From NCBI GenBank assembly GCA_015057375.1, contig SVEM01000008.1, forward strand, positions 1-58,586: DNA of 58,586 nucleotides. The letters are read 5' to 3'. Positions 14,474-22,843 of this stretch are shown here, piece by piece. Position numbers and translations under genes: made by a program. This stretch comes from Lachnospiraceae bacterium (GTDB lineage Bacteria > Bacillota > Clostridia > Lachnospirales > Lachnospiraceae). The notes below the pieces were generated by a model, which was not told the origin of the DNA, did not search any database, and worked only from the letters and a program-made list of their open reading frames with translations. The first letter of the stretch is position 1; the number at the start of each line of letters is the position of its first letter.

Positions 14474-15886
14474 GTGAAAAAGCAATGTTTTAACCCATAT
14501 TTACCATCTTGGGAGTATATCCCGGACGGAGAACCTTATGTATTTGGTGACAGGGTTTATGTTTATGGCTCACATGACAGATTTAACGGCTATACATATT
14601 GTCTGAATGACTATGTATGTTGGTCGGCACCGGTTTCTGATCTTTCTGACTGGAGATATGAGGGAGTTATTTATAAGAAAAATGATGATCCGAAAAATCC
14701 GGATGGAGAAATGTGCCTTTATGCGCCGGATGTAACCGTTGGACCGGATGGAAGGTACTATCTTTATTATGTGCTTGATCATATGTGCATAGTGTCTGTT
14801 GCAGTATGTGACGAACCGGCAGGCAAATATGAGTTTTACGGATATGTACATTATGAAGACGGAACATTGTTGGGAATGAAAGAGGGAGACCAGCCTCAGT
14901 TTGATCCGGGAGTTCATACTGAAGGCGATACAACATATCTTTACACAGGATTTTGTATGGCAAATGATGACTCAAGAAACGGCCCAATGGTAACCGTGTT
15001 AGAGAAAGATATGCTTACAATAAAAGAAGCCCCAAGATTTATTGCACCAAGCAAGCCATACAGCGCAGGAAGTGGCTACGAAGGACACGAGTTTTTTGAA
15101 GCACCTTCCATGCGTAAAGTTGGAAATACATATTATTTTATATATTCGTCGATTAATTTCCATGAACTTTGTTATGCAACAAGCAGTTCGCCTGTAGAGG
15201 GATTTGTTTTTAGGGGAACTATCGTGAGCAACAATGACGTTGGAATTGATACATATAAGCCGGCAAATAAGCCAATGTTTTACGGTGGAAATAATCACGG
15301 AAGCATAGTTTTAATAAATGATCAGTGGTACATTTTTTATCACAGACATACTAACGGAACAAATTTCAGCAGACAGGCCTGCATAGAGAGAATAAGTATT
15401 GATGAGAACGGCCGCATAGATCAGGCTGAGATGACTTCCTGTGGTGCATCGGGTGTGCCGCTTGAAGGAAAGGGAGAATATCCTGCATATATCGCATGTA
15501 ATCTTTTCTGCAGTGTGGAAGAAGCTTATACAGCCGGCCCTGGAGACTGGATGGATTGTCGTTTTCCGAAACTTACGCAGGATGGCAGCGATGGCGAAGA
15601 GTGTGAAAGCTACATAGCAAATATGCGTGACGGTGCTGTTGCGGGATTTAAGTATTTTGATTGCAAAGGCATAAACAAAATGTCTGTAACATGCAGAGGC
15701 GGTGGCGGAAGTTTTCTTGTAAAAACAAGCTGGGACGGAGAGGCCGTTGGTGAAATTGCCATACACGGAAGTAATGAATGGAAGACTTACACAGAACAGA
15801 TATCATTTCCTGATGGAGTAAATGCTATTTATTTTGAATACAAAGGTTATGGAAGAGCAAGTCTTTTATCATTTGTTTTGGAGTAA
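14474..15886 (+). CDS. GH43-like glycosidase with C-terminal CBM6-like domain
   Basis: I chose GTG 14474 (VKKQCFNPYLPSWEY), with GGGAGG 10 bases upstream; an earlier ATG at 14438 would overlap the previous gene. The 470-residue product is a five-bladed propeller protein (FGDRVYVYGSHDRF, MCLYAPDVTVGPDG, FDPGVHTEGD, HEFFEAPSMRK with the probable general acid Glu). A carbohydrate-binding module follows at about residues 350-470 (ESYIANMRDGAVAGFKYFD, KTSWDGEAVG). It lacks a signal peptide. An arabinofuranosidase or related exo-activity on imported side-chain oligosaccharides is likely but unproven. Confidence 0.82.
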   Translation: MKKQCFNPYLPSWEYIPDGEPYVFGDRVYVYGSHDRFNGYTYCLNDYVCWSAPVSDLSDWRYEGVIYKKNDDPKNPDGEMCLYAPDVTVGPDGRYYLYYVLDHMCIVSVAVCDEPAGKYEFYGYVHYEDGTLLGMKEGDQPQFDPGVHTEGDTTYLYTGFCMANDDSRNGPMVTVLEKDMLTIKEAPRFIAPSKPYSAGSGYEGHEFFEAPSMRKVGNTYYFIYSSINFHELCYATSSSPVEGFVFRGTIVSNNDVGIDTYKPANKPMFYGGNNHGSIVLINDQWYIFYHRHTNGTNFSRQACIERISIDENGRIDQAEMTSCGASGVPLEGKGEYPAYIACNLFCSVEEAYTAGPGDWMDCRFPKLTQDGSDGEECESYIANMRDGAVAGFKYFDCKGINKMSVTCRGGGGSFLVKTSWDGEAVGEIAIHGSNEWKTYTEQISFPDGVNAIYFEYKGYGRASLLSFVLE

Positions 15887-15914
15887 ATATGGAAGATGAA
15901 GGGATTATCATATT

Positions 15915-16754
15915 ATGATATCGAGATATTTTTTGAAGTTTAAAACAAGTTTTTTACTGTTAATCTCAGTCCTGTTTTTGTTGTGTGCATGTTCCGAAAA
16001 TAATTTAGTTCCGGAACAAACAGAGGAACCATATGGTTCTACTCGAGTAGAACCATCAGCGCCTAGTTCGTCTTTGCAAGATATTGCAGAACTTGAGACA
16101 CCGGAACCGGATAATACATTTCAGCCGGATCCTTCTCCTGAAAATACGGATGAAAACGGGGATGTTTATATTCCGGAAGCATCGGGTGATGAGCCTTATA
16201 TAGTTGTAAATGATAACATTCCGTATTTTTCAGAAAAAGAACTTGAGCTTGCAACAGATTCATATGAGACATATTCAGAGCTGGATGGGCTTGGACGATG
16301 TGGAGTGTGTATGGCAAGTGTGGGTCCGGATATTATGCCGACAGAAGAGAGAGGTTCGATAGGTCACATAAAACCTACCGGCTGGCAAACCGTGAAATAT
16401 AACGGAATAGTAGATGGAAATTATTTGTATAACCGTTGCCATCTTATCGGATTTCAGCTTACAGGTGAAAATGCAAACGAAAAGAACCTTATAACAGGAA
16501 CAAGATATATGAATGTAGACGGCATGCTTCCGTTTGAAAATGAAATTGCCGACTATGTACACGACACCGGAAATCATGTGTTATATCGTGTGACACCTGT
16601 ATTTGATGGTGACAATCTTGTTGCAAACGGTGTTCTTATGGAAGCCTGCTCTGTTGAAGATGACGGAGAGGGAGTAAGGTTTAATGTTTTCTGCTATAAT
16701 ATCCAGCCCGGTATAAGCATAGATTATACAGATGGAAACAGTTCCCTTGAATAA
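15915..16754 (+). CDS. Secreted lipoprotein DNA/RNA non-specific endonuclease
   Basis: The 279-residue protein has a lipobox (LLISVLFLLCAC, Cys at about residue 25) and a Pro/Glu/Ser-rich linker to residue 95. The nuclease domain follows: GRCGVCMASVGPDIMP, YNRCHLIGFQLTGENANEKN, NLITGTRYMNVDGM. This is the EndA/NucA-like beta-beta-alpha-metal type; the His in NRCHLIG is the likely general base and the Asn of ANEKN the metal ligand. It should degrade extracellular nucleic acid, for nutrition or DNA uptake. A perfect 24-bp palindrome lies in the linker codons (16033-16056). Confidence 0.88.
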   Translation: MISRYFLKFKTSFLLLISVLFLLCACSENNLVPEQTEEPYGSTRVEPSAPSSSLQDIAELETPEPDNTFQPDPSPENTDENGDVYIPEASGDEPYIVVNDNIPYFSEKELELATDSYETYSELDGLGRCGVCMASVGPDIMPTEERGSIGHIKPTGWQTVKYNGIVDGNYLYNRCHLIGFQLTGENANEKNLITGTRYMNVDGMLPFENEIADYVHDTGNHVLYRVTPVFDGDNLVANGVLMEACSVEDDGEGVRFNVFCYNIQPGISIDYTDGNSSLE

Positions 16755-16852
16755 ATCGACATTTTGTTGCGGAAAAGACATTTTCACGACAAAAAATATA
16801 TGTTATTATAGTCGATGATATTACAGACAAATATTAATAAAGGAGAGATAAA

Positions 16853-18298
16853 ATGTTTGCTGATGAAAATGTGATTAGAATCAAACATGACGTACTCTAT
16901 GAAGTAGCAAAGTTAGCTTTTGAAGGTACTTTGGAGGAGGAAAGAGATCATCTTCCGCGTAAGATGATTCCGGGACCGACTCCTCAGTTTCGTTGTTGTA
17001 TATATAAAGAGCGTGAGATAATCCGCCAGCGCATAAGACTTGCAGAAGGAAAAGCACCGGGTCCGGAAGATGACGGCAACATAATTCAGGTTATTTCATC
17101 TGCATGCGAGGACTGCCCTATATCTTCTTATACAGTTACTGATAACTGTCAGAACTGTATTGGTAAGGCATGTATTAATGCATGTAAGTTTGATGCGATA
17201 TCCATTGGTGAGAAACGTTCTCGTATTGATCCTAATAAGTGTAAGGAATGCGGTATGTGTGCAAAGGCTTGTCCTTATAATGCAATTGCACATCTTAAGC
17301 GTCCTTGTAAATTCTCATGTCCTGTAGATGCAATTCATTACAATGATCTTGGAATTTCGGTTATAGACGAGAAAAAATGTATCCGTTGCGGACACTGTAT
17401 TCACAAGTGTCCATTTGGCGCAATCGGCTCAAAGACATACATTCTTGATGTTATCAAAGCGTTGAAGACAGGTAAGAAAGTTTACGGTCTTATGGCACCT
17501 GCTACTGAAGGACAGTTTGGTACACACAGACCTATGGCAAGCTGGAAGGTAGCTCTAAAGAAGGTTGGTTTCGCAGATATGATAGAGGTAGGACTTGGTG
17601 GAGACATGACTACCCAGAGTGAAGCAGAAGAGTGGCTTGAGGCATATAAGAATGGCGAAAAGAAAACAACATCATGTTGTCCGGCATTTGTTAATATGAT
17701 ACGTAAGCATTACCCGGAACTTTCGGATAATATATCTACAACGGTATCACCTATGTGTATGATTTCGCGTATGCTTAAGGTAAAAGAGCCTGATTGTTTT
17801 ACAGTATTTATCGGTCCATGTATTGCTAAGAAGTCAGAAATTCAGGATCAGAAAATCGACGGCAATGCGGATGCAGTTCTTACATATAGTGAGCTTCGTG
17901 CGATTTTTAGAGCTAAAAATGTTACGCTTGATGCTGCTGAAAATGATTATCAGGAATCATCATCTTATGGTAAGCGCTATGGCAATGCCGGTGGTGTTAC
18001 AAATGCAGTTCTTCAGTATATGAAAGAAACTGATCAGGAAGCAGATGTTAAGGTGTGTAAAGCAAATGGTTCTGCTGAATGTAAAAAAGCGCTTCTTCTT
18101 ATGAAAGCCGGAAGACTTCCGGAAGACTTTATAGAAGGTATGATATGTGAAGGCGGATGCGTTGGCGGTCCTAGTGGTTTTGAAGATAAGATGAAAGCCA
18201 AGAAAGATCGTGATGCGCTTATTGATGCAGCAGATGCCAGAACGATTACGGAAAATCTCAAGAATTATGATATAAGTTCATTTAAAAAGCACAGATAA
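16853..18298 (+). CDS. [FeFe]-hydrogenase, group B-like, monomeric
   Basis: The 481-residue enzyme has an N-terminal ferredoxin-like region with many cysteines (CEDCPISSY, CKECGMCAKACPYNAI, CIRCGHCIHKCPFGAI), binding several [4Fe4S] clusters. The H-cluster domain shows TSCCPAFV, GPCIAKKSE and EGGCVGGPSG in place of the canonical TSCCPGW, MPCxxKxxE and EGMACxGGC; these variants recall group B hydrogenases. It should couple reduced ferredoxin and H2, the natural outlet for the pyruvate:ferredoxin oxidoreductase at the window end. No partner subunits are adjacent. RBS AAAGGAGAG is strong. Whether it evolves or senses H2 is open. Confidence 0.9.
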   Translation: MFADENVIRIKHDVLYEVAKLAFEGTLEEERDHLPRKMIPGPTPQFRCCIYKEREIIRQRIRLAEGKAPGPEDDGNIIQVISSACEDCPISSYTVTDNCQNCIGKACINACKFDAISIGEKRSRIDPNKCKECGMCAKACPYNAIAHLKRPCKFSCPVDAIHYNDLGISVIDEKKCIRCGHCIHKCPFGAIGSKTYILDVIKALKTGKKVYGLMAPATEGQFGTHRPMASWKVALKKVGFADMIEVGLGGDMTTQSEAEEWLEAYKNGEKKTTSCCPAFVNMIRKHYPELSDNISTTVSPMCMISRMLKVKEPDCFTVFIGPCIAKKSEIQDQKIDGNADAVLTYSELRAIFRAKNVTLDAAENDYQESSSYGKRYGNAGGVTNAVLQYMKETDQEADVKVCKANGSAECKKALLLMKAGRLPEDFIEGMICEGGCVGGPSGFEDKMKAKKDRDALIDAADARTITENLKNYDISSFKKHR

Positions 18299-18318
18299 AT
18301 AATAAATTGGGATAATTA

Positions 18319-18353
18319 AAACGGCACGTCACGATGTGATAGTGCCGTTTTTT
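18319..18353 (+). terminator. Hydrogenase gene terminator
   Basis: AAACGGCAC (18319-18327) pairs with GTGCCGTTT (18342-18350), with a further short TCAC/GTGA pairing inside, then T. Confidence 0.9.
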
Positions 18354-18474
18354 GTATAATAAAAGAAACATTTTGTCATTCATTTCCAAAAAGAAAGAAA
18401 GTATAATATGCTCAAAATAGAGAGTTATATATGAATAATAATAACTATCAAATAAATTTAGATATCCCCCCCAA

Positions 18475-18522
18475 AACCCCGTTAGGAATGTATTTAATAC
18501 TACATTCCCCAACGGGGTTTTT
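18475..18522. terminator. Bidirectional terminator before the AraC gene
   Basis: AACCCCGTT pairs with AACGGGGTT, continued by GGAATGTA/TACATTCC. The hairpin has T after it on the plus strand and A before it, so it can end the minus-strand AraC gene (stop at 18537) as well. Confidence 0.8.
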
Positions 18523-18536
18523 ATTTCACGTATATA

Positions 18537-19418
18537 TTATCTCGGTCTAGGCGGATAATAGTTCATTTCCTTTCTTTTTTCATTCGGACTGATTCCGAAA
18601 TAGGTTTTAAAAGCTTTAGAGAATGTAAGCGAGTTAGAATATCCGACTGCATCTGCAATCTCGGTAATGTTCTTGTTGCTTTTTTTCAGCAATTCACACG
18701 CCTTGTCCATTCTGTACTTAATAATAAACTGCTTTGGTGACATCTTAAGTGTTGCGTTAAAGCATTTTGAAAGGTATGAACGAGTTATACCTATCTTTTC
18801 TGCTATACCAACAACAGATATATCATTCATATATTCTTTTGTAATATAATGAACAGCCTGTTCTGTATACACTGCACATGGGTATGTATATACCGAATCC
18901 GGACCCTCTTGAACTTTACGAAATGCTATGATTGTAGCCAAAAGTTCAAGCAGATATGACTGTCTCAGAAGTTCATTTGCATAAGTTAATGAATTAGAGT
19001 TCAGCATCTTCTGTATAATAAATGGTATGTTAGCAGCTTCCGGAAAATCAATAACATCTGTATCAATCAAAATACCCGCACGCTGAAGATAGGTTTCTGC
19101 CATAGTACCATGAAAACCAACCCATGTATAAGTCCATGGATCTTCCTCATCTGCGACATATTTTACTGTGACATCAGGGAAAAAGATAAATGCTTGTCCG
19201 GCATGAAGTTTGTACTCTTTGCCATGAGCATAAAAAGTACCTTGTCCTGATATAACAAAATGTATCAGAAACTTGTCACGAAATCCCGGGCCAAAACAAT
19301 GTCCCGGAGTACAAGGCTCCAATCCGCATGAAATAAGATATAATTCAATATTATCATGCTTAAGCCCCCTAAGTGCGCGTAAATCAGCGTAATCATAATA
19401 AGTTGCTTCAGGCAACAT
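18537..19418 (-). CDS. AraC family transcriptional regulator
   Basis: The start at 19418 is set by the RBS GGAGGGG; residues upstream in frame have none. The 293-residue protein has an N-terminal cupin-like sugar-sensing domain (FVISGQGTFYAHGKEYKLHAG, AFIFFPDVTVKYVADEEDPW) and C-terminal double HTH (ISVVGIAEKIGITRSYLSKCF and ITEIADAVGYSNSLTFSKAF, YFGISPNEKR). Regulators of this build control sugar utilisation genes. The target is unknown; it diverges from alr and is not next to a sugar operon, though GH43 genes are 3 kb away. Confidence 0.92.
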   Translation of the reverse strand: MLPEATYYDYADLRALRGLKHDNIELYLISCGLEPCTPGHCFGPGFRDKFLIHFVISGQGTFYAHGKEYKLHAGQAFIFFPDVTVKYVADEEDPWTYTWVGFHGTMAETYLQRAGILIDTDVIDFPEAANIPFIIQKMLNSNSLTYANELLRQSYLLELLATIIAFRKVQEGPDSVYTYPCAVYTEQAVHYITKEYMNDISVVGIAEKIGITRSYLSKCFNATLKMSPKQFIIKYRMDKACELLKKSNKNITEIADAVGYSNSLTFSKAFKTYFGISPNEKRKEMNYYPPRPR

Positions 19419-19587
19419 AGAACATCCCCTCCAATTTGTTGTAAAGCAAATAATAAATATATTATAATTCATTTTTATATTATAATCAATAATTATAATG
19501 GAAAATATGCTTGCAAGATAATATATATCTGTGGCATTATAAAAAAAAGGAAAAATAGATGTTTATTAATAGCTCAAAGGGGTAAAA

Positions 19588-20727
19588 ATGAAGAATAATA
19601 GTAGGGTATGTGCATATATTGATTTGGATGCTATGATTGATAATGTCAAAAACATGCATGATAAGACACAAGAAGGTACGAAGATACTGGCTGTCATCAA
19701 AGCTGACGGATATGGTCATGGTGCCGTTCAGATAGCAAAAGAGCTGGAATTAGTTGAATATATATATGGATATGCGGTTGCAACAATAGAAGAAGGAATT
19801 GAATTAAGGAAAAATGGAATAATAAAACCTATACTTGTGCTTGGACATGTTTTTTCTGAAAATTATGAGGAGGCCATAGAAGAAGATATTATTCTTACGA
19901 TATTTACAAAGGAAGCAGCCGAGAGTTTGTCTTTGGTCGCACAGAAACTGGAAAAAAAGTGTAGAGTTCATATAGCTATAGATACCGGAATGGGAAGAAT
20001 AGGATATTTTGTGAGTGAAGAATCGGCAGATGAGATAGCATATATTTCAAAACTTCCTGGTTTGTCTGTAGAAGGATGTTTTACACATTTTGCAAAGGCA
20101 GATGAGTATGATAAGACTCCAACTTATGAGCAGATACGATTGTATAAGCAGATGATAAACCTGCTTAATGACCGAGGAATAAATATTTCTATTAAACATT
20201 GCTCTAACAGCGCCGGTATTATTGAGATACCGGAGGCAAATATGGATATGGTAAGAGCAGGCATTTCTCTTTACGGATTGTGGCCTTCAGATGAGATTGA
20301 TAGAGAAATGATAACTCTTTCCCCGGTAATGTCGCTTGTTTCTCATGTTGCATATGTAAAGACAATTAATAAAGGTCAGACGGTAAGCTACGGAGGTACC
20401 TATGTTGCAGATAAAGAGAGAATTATTGCAACAATACCTGTAGGATATGGAGACGGCTATCCGCGTAGTTTATCCGGTAAGGGAAAAGTTCTTATACATG
20501 GACAATATGCACCGATATGTGGAAGGGTGTGTATGGACCAGTTTATGGTTGATGTAACGGATATTAAAGAAGTTAATGAAGGAGACAGGGTTACATTAGT
20601 CGGAACGGACGGAGAAGAAACAATAACCGTAGAAGAATTATCAGAATTATCCGGCAGATTCAATTACGAATTTGTGTGTGATATAAATAAAAGAGTACCA
20701 AGATATTATATAAGAAATAATCAATAA
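19588..20727 (+). CDS. alr: Alanine racemase
   Basis: The 379-residue PLP enzyme interconverts L- and D-alanine for peptidoglycan and, in Gram-positives, teichoic acid D-alanylation. The N-terminal barrel has AVIKADGYGHGAVQIAKE, with the PLP-binding Lys. The C-terminal beta domain has PVMSLVSHVAYVK and the catalytic Tyr region VSYGGTYVADKERIATIP, then VCMDQFMVDVT. Length is normal. The RBS AAAGGGG is strong. It is followed by rubrerythrin and is divergent from the AraC gene. Confidence 0.95.
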   Translation: MKNNSRVCAYIDLDAMIDNVKNMHDKTQEGTKILAVIKADGYGHGAVQIAKELELVEYIYGYAVATIEEGIELRKNGIIKPILVLGHVFSENYEEAIEEDIILTIFTKEAAESLSLVAQKLEKKCRVHIAIDTGMGRIGYFVSEESADEIAYISKLPGLSVEGCFTHFAKADEYDKTPTYEQIRLYKQMINLLNDRGINISIKHCSNSAGIIEIPEANMDMVRAGISLYGLWPSDEIDREMITLSPVMSLVSHVAYVKTINKGQTVSYGGTYVADKERIIATIPVGYGDGYPRSLSGKGKVLIHGQYAPICGRVCMDQFMVDVTDIKEVNEGDRVTLVGTDGEETITVEELSELSGRFNYEFVCDINKRVPRYYIRNNQ

Positions 20728-20745
20728 GAAAGGCAGGTTATAATT

Positions 20746-21282
20746 ATGAACAATTACAAGGGAACACAGACAGAACTGAATCTTCGTGCAGCATTTTCAG
20801 GAGAATCAGAGGCAAGAAACAAGTATACTTACTTTGCATCAGTAGCAAAGAAGCAGGGATTTGAACAGATAGCAGCTTTGTTTCTCAAGACAGCAGAAAA
20901 TGAGAAAGAGCATGCTAAGATGTGGTTTAAGGAATTAAACGGAATCGGTGACACAGCAGAGAATCTTCTTAATGCTGCAGAAGGCGAGAACTACGAATGG
21001 ACAGATATGTATGACGGATTTGCTAAGACGGCAGAGGAAGAAGGCTTCCATGATCTTGCAAGAAAATTCCGTATGGTAGCAGCGATTGAGAAACATCACG
21101 AAGAACGCTATCGTGCACTCCTTAAAAATGTAGAGATGAAGGAAGTATTTGCAAAGAGCGATGTTCAGGTATGGGAATGCCGCAACTGCGGACATATCGT
21201 GGTTGGTACAGAAGCGCCTGAAGTATGTCCTGTATGTAACCATCCACAGAGCTACTTCGAAATACATGCAGAGAATTACTAA
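20746..21282 (+). CDS. rbr: Rubrerythrin
   Basis: The 178-residue protein has the ferritin-like di-iron domain with ExxH motifs ([45 protein letters not shown]) and a C-terminal rubredoxin domain ([25 protein letters not shown]) with four cysteines. It reduces hydrogen peroxide using NADH-derived electrons and protects oxygen-sensitive enzymes such as the hydrogenase. It lies 18 bases after alr, probably in one transcript, and ends before a long bidirectional hairpin. Confidence 0.95.
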   Translation: MNNYKGTQTELNLRAAFSGESEARNKYTYFASVAKKQGFEQIAALFLKTAENEKEHAKMWFKELNGIGDTAENLLNAAEGENYEWTDMYDGFAKTAEEEGFHDLARKFRMVAAIEKHHEERYRALLKNVEMKEVFAKSDVQVWECRNCGHIVVGTEAPEVCPVCNHPQSYFEIHAENY

Positions 21283-21299
21283 AAATTAATATTATAAAG

Positions 21300-21370
21300 A
21301 CAACCGGTATATTTTTACATACCTGTGAACGAAGTGAATATGAGGATGTAAAAATATACCGGTTGTTTTA
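21300..21370. terminator. 21-bp perfect hairpin between convergent genes
   Basis: Bases 21300-21320 (ACAACCGGTATATTTTTACA and T) are exactly complementary to 21346-21366 across a 25-base loop. It separates the convergent rubrerythrin and CoA-transferase genes and can stop both transcripts. The stem is longer than needed for termination. Confidence 0.8.
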
Positions 21371-22705
21371 CTTATTGCTTCTTCGCCAAATTTTCTTTTC
21401 TTCGGCTTCCTTTATAAGTTCATCCCTAAAATCAGGGTGTGCAATAGAAATAATCGCCTCGGCGCGTTCCCATGTGGAACGGCCTTCAAGATTGATAACA
21501 CCATATTCTGTTGCAAGGAAATATACCTGACTTCTCGGTGATGTAATTATATCACCGTTAAAGTGAGGCTTAACGCGAGAGTGAAGTTTCCCGTGGCGGT
21601 CCACATGGACAGAACTCATGCAGATAAAAGCTTTTCCTCCGCGTGAGGCAGAAGCACCCGTAAGGAAGTCAAGCTGGCCACCGGTACCACTTATCTGCCT
21701 TGTTCCAAAACTTTCGGCAGCAACCTGGCCATATAGGTCCACGGCAACACATGAATTTATGGAAACCATATTGTCAATCTGTGCAATGACACTTGGTTTG
21801 TTAACGTATTCAAGAGGATAAGCTGCGATTCCGTGGTTGTCATCGAGCCATTCATACAGTTTATTTGAACCTATGGCACAACCGAATACTCCTTTTCCTC
21901 TGTTTATCGTTTTTTTGTCATTTGTCAGTTTTCCGGCGAGATACATGGATAAAAATGCATCTGAACATAACTCAGTATGCATACCAAGGTCGGTAAGATC
22001 TGATTTTGCAATGATTTCTCCGATAGCATTTGGCATACTTCCTATACCAAGCTGGAATGTTGTTCCGGAAGAAAGATAAGGAAGAATGAGTTCGGCAATC
22101 TTCATGTCCTTTTCTTTAGGAACAATAACAGGAGTATCCTCAAATGGTTCATGATGTCCTTCGACAATATAATCTACTTGAGATATGTGAATACATTCAT
22201 CATAACCCCCATGAAGTTTAGGCATATTTTCATTTACTTCAACGATGACAATATCAGCGGCTCTTGCAATTGGTGCGGCAACTCCGGTATTAACCGAGAA
22301 GTTGAAAAAGCCGTGTTTATCCATTGGAGATACGCTGACCATAACAACATTTACGTCAAGAAAGAATTCATAATAGGCGGCATTATTCTGAAAGACCATA
22401 GGTATATAATAGCAAAGACCTCTGTCACAGAGCGTTCTTTCGTATGCAGAACAGTGCCAGCTGTGATATACAAAATGCTCCTGAGTCTCGTCGCACTCAG
22501 CAACCTCAATAGGACCGGCAATAAGATTGCCTCTGATTTTTACATCAAAAAGTTCGTCCTTGCGTTTTGCAAGAGCCCTGTCAAGTAATACAGGCTTGCC
22601 AAGAGAACTTGTATAATCAATCCAGTCACCGCTTTTTACAACAGCTACCGCGTCATCTGCAGTTCTGAGTTTTCTTTTATATTCTTGTGAAAAATCAACT
22701 ATCAT
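21368..22705 (-). CDS. Acetyl-CoA hydrolase/transferase family; butyryl- or 4-hydroxybutyrate-type CoA-transferase
   Basis: The 445-residue protein belongs to the family that contains butyryl-CoA:acetate CoA-transferase and 4-hydroxybutyrate CoA-transferase. Motifs: GIGSMPNAIGEII, GMHTELCSDAFL (probable catalytic Glu), and SGTGGQLDFLTGASASRGGKAF for CoA binding. The reaction moves CoA between butyryl-CoA (or a related acyl-CoA) and acetate in fermentation. The start at 22705 follows the RBS GGAGGTGT. A separate transcript diverges toward the alanine symporter. Acyl specificity cannot be told from sequence alone. Confidence 0.85.
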   Translation of the reverse strand: MIVDFSQEYKRKLRTADDAVAVVKSGDWIDYTSSLGKPVLLDRALAKRKDELFDVKIRGNLIAGPIEVAECDETQEHFVYHSWHCSAYERTLCDRGLCYYIPMVFQNNAAYYEFFLDVNVVMVSVSPMDKHGFFNFSVNTGVAAPIARAADIVIVEVNENMPKLHGGYDECIHISQVDYIVEGHHEPFEDTPVIVPKEKDMKIAELILPYLSSGTTFQLGIGSMPNAIGEIIAKSDLTDLGMHTELCSDAFLSMYLAGKLTNDKKTINRGKGVFGCAIGSNKLYEWLDDNHGIAAYPLEYVNKPSVIAQIDNMVSINSCVAVDLYGQVAAESFGTRQISGTGGQLDFLTGASASRGGKAFICMSSVHVDRHGKLHSRVKPHFNGDIITSPRSQVYFLATEYGVINLEGRSTWERAEAIISIAHPDFRDELIKEAEEKKIWRRSNK

Positions 22706-22733
22706 AAACGGACACCTCCTATTACTTATATAA

Positions 22734-22759
22734 TAACATTTGATAGGAACATATATCAA
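22734..22759 (-). promoter_or_regulatory. Promoter region of the CoA-transferase gene
   Basis: On the minus strand TTGATA (22759-22754) precedes a TATTAT -10 by about 18 bases. TTGATA (plus, 22740-22745) and TATCAA (22754-22759) form an inverted repeat over the same stretch and might be an operator. Confidence 0.35.
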
Positions 22760-22779
22760 TATGAATATTGTATATATAT

Positions 22780-22808
22780 TTGCAAAAAAACTGTAAAAAT
22801 GGTATTGT
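22780..22808 (+). promoter_or_regulatory. Promoter of the sodium:alanine symporter gene
   Basis: TTGCAA (22780-22785), 17 bases, TATTGT (22803-22808), 35 bases before the ATG. Confidence 0.4.
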
Positions 22809-22843
22809 ATTTTCGGATTATAATGAAGGAGAAGGGTTATATT

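Noticed and set aside
16762-16797. Inverted repeat TTTTGTTGCGGAAAA / TTTTCACGACAAAA as a redox-regulator operator for the hydrogenase
   Set aside because: The arms match imperfectly and do not fit the Rex or CRP/FNR consensus known to me.
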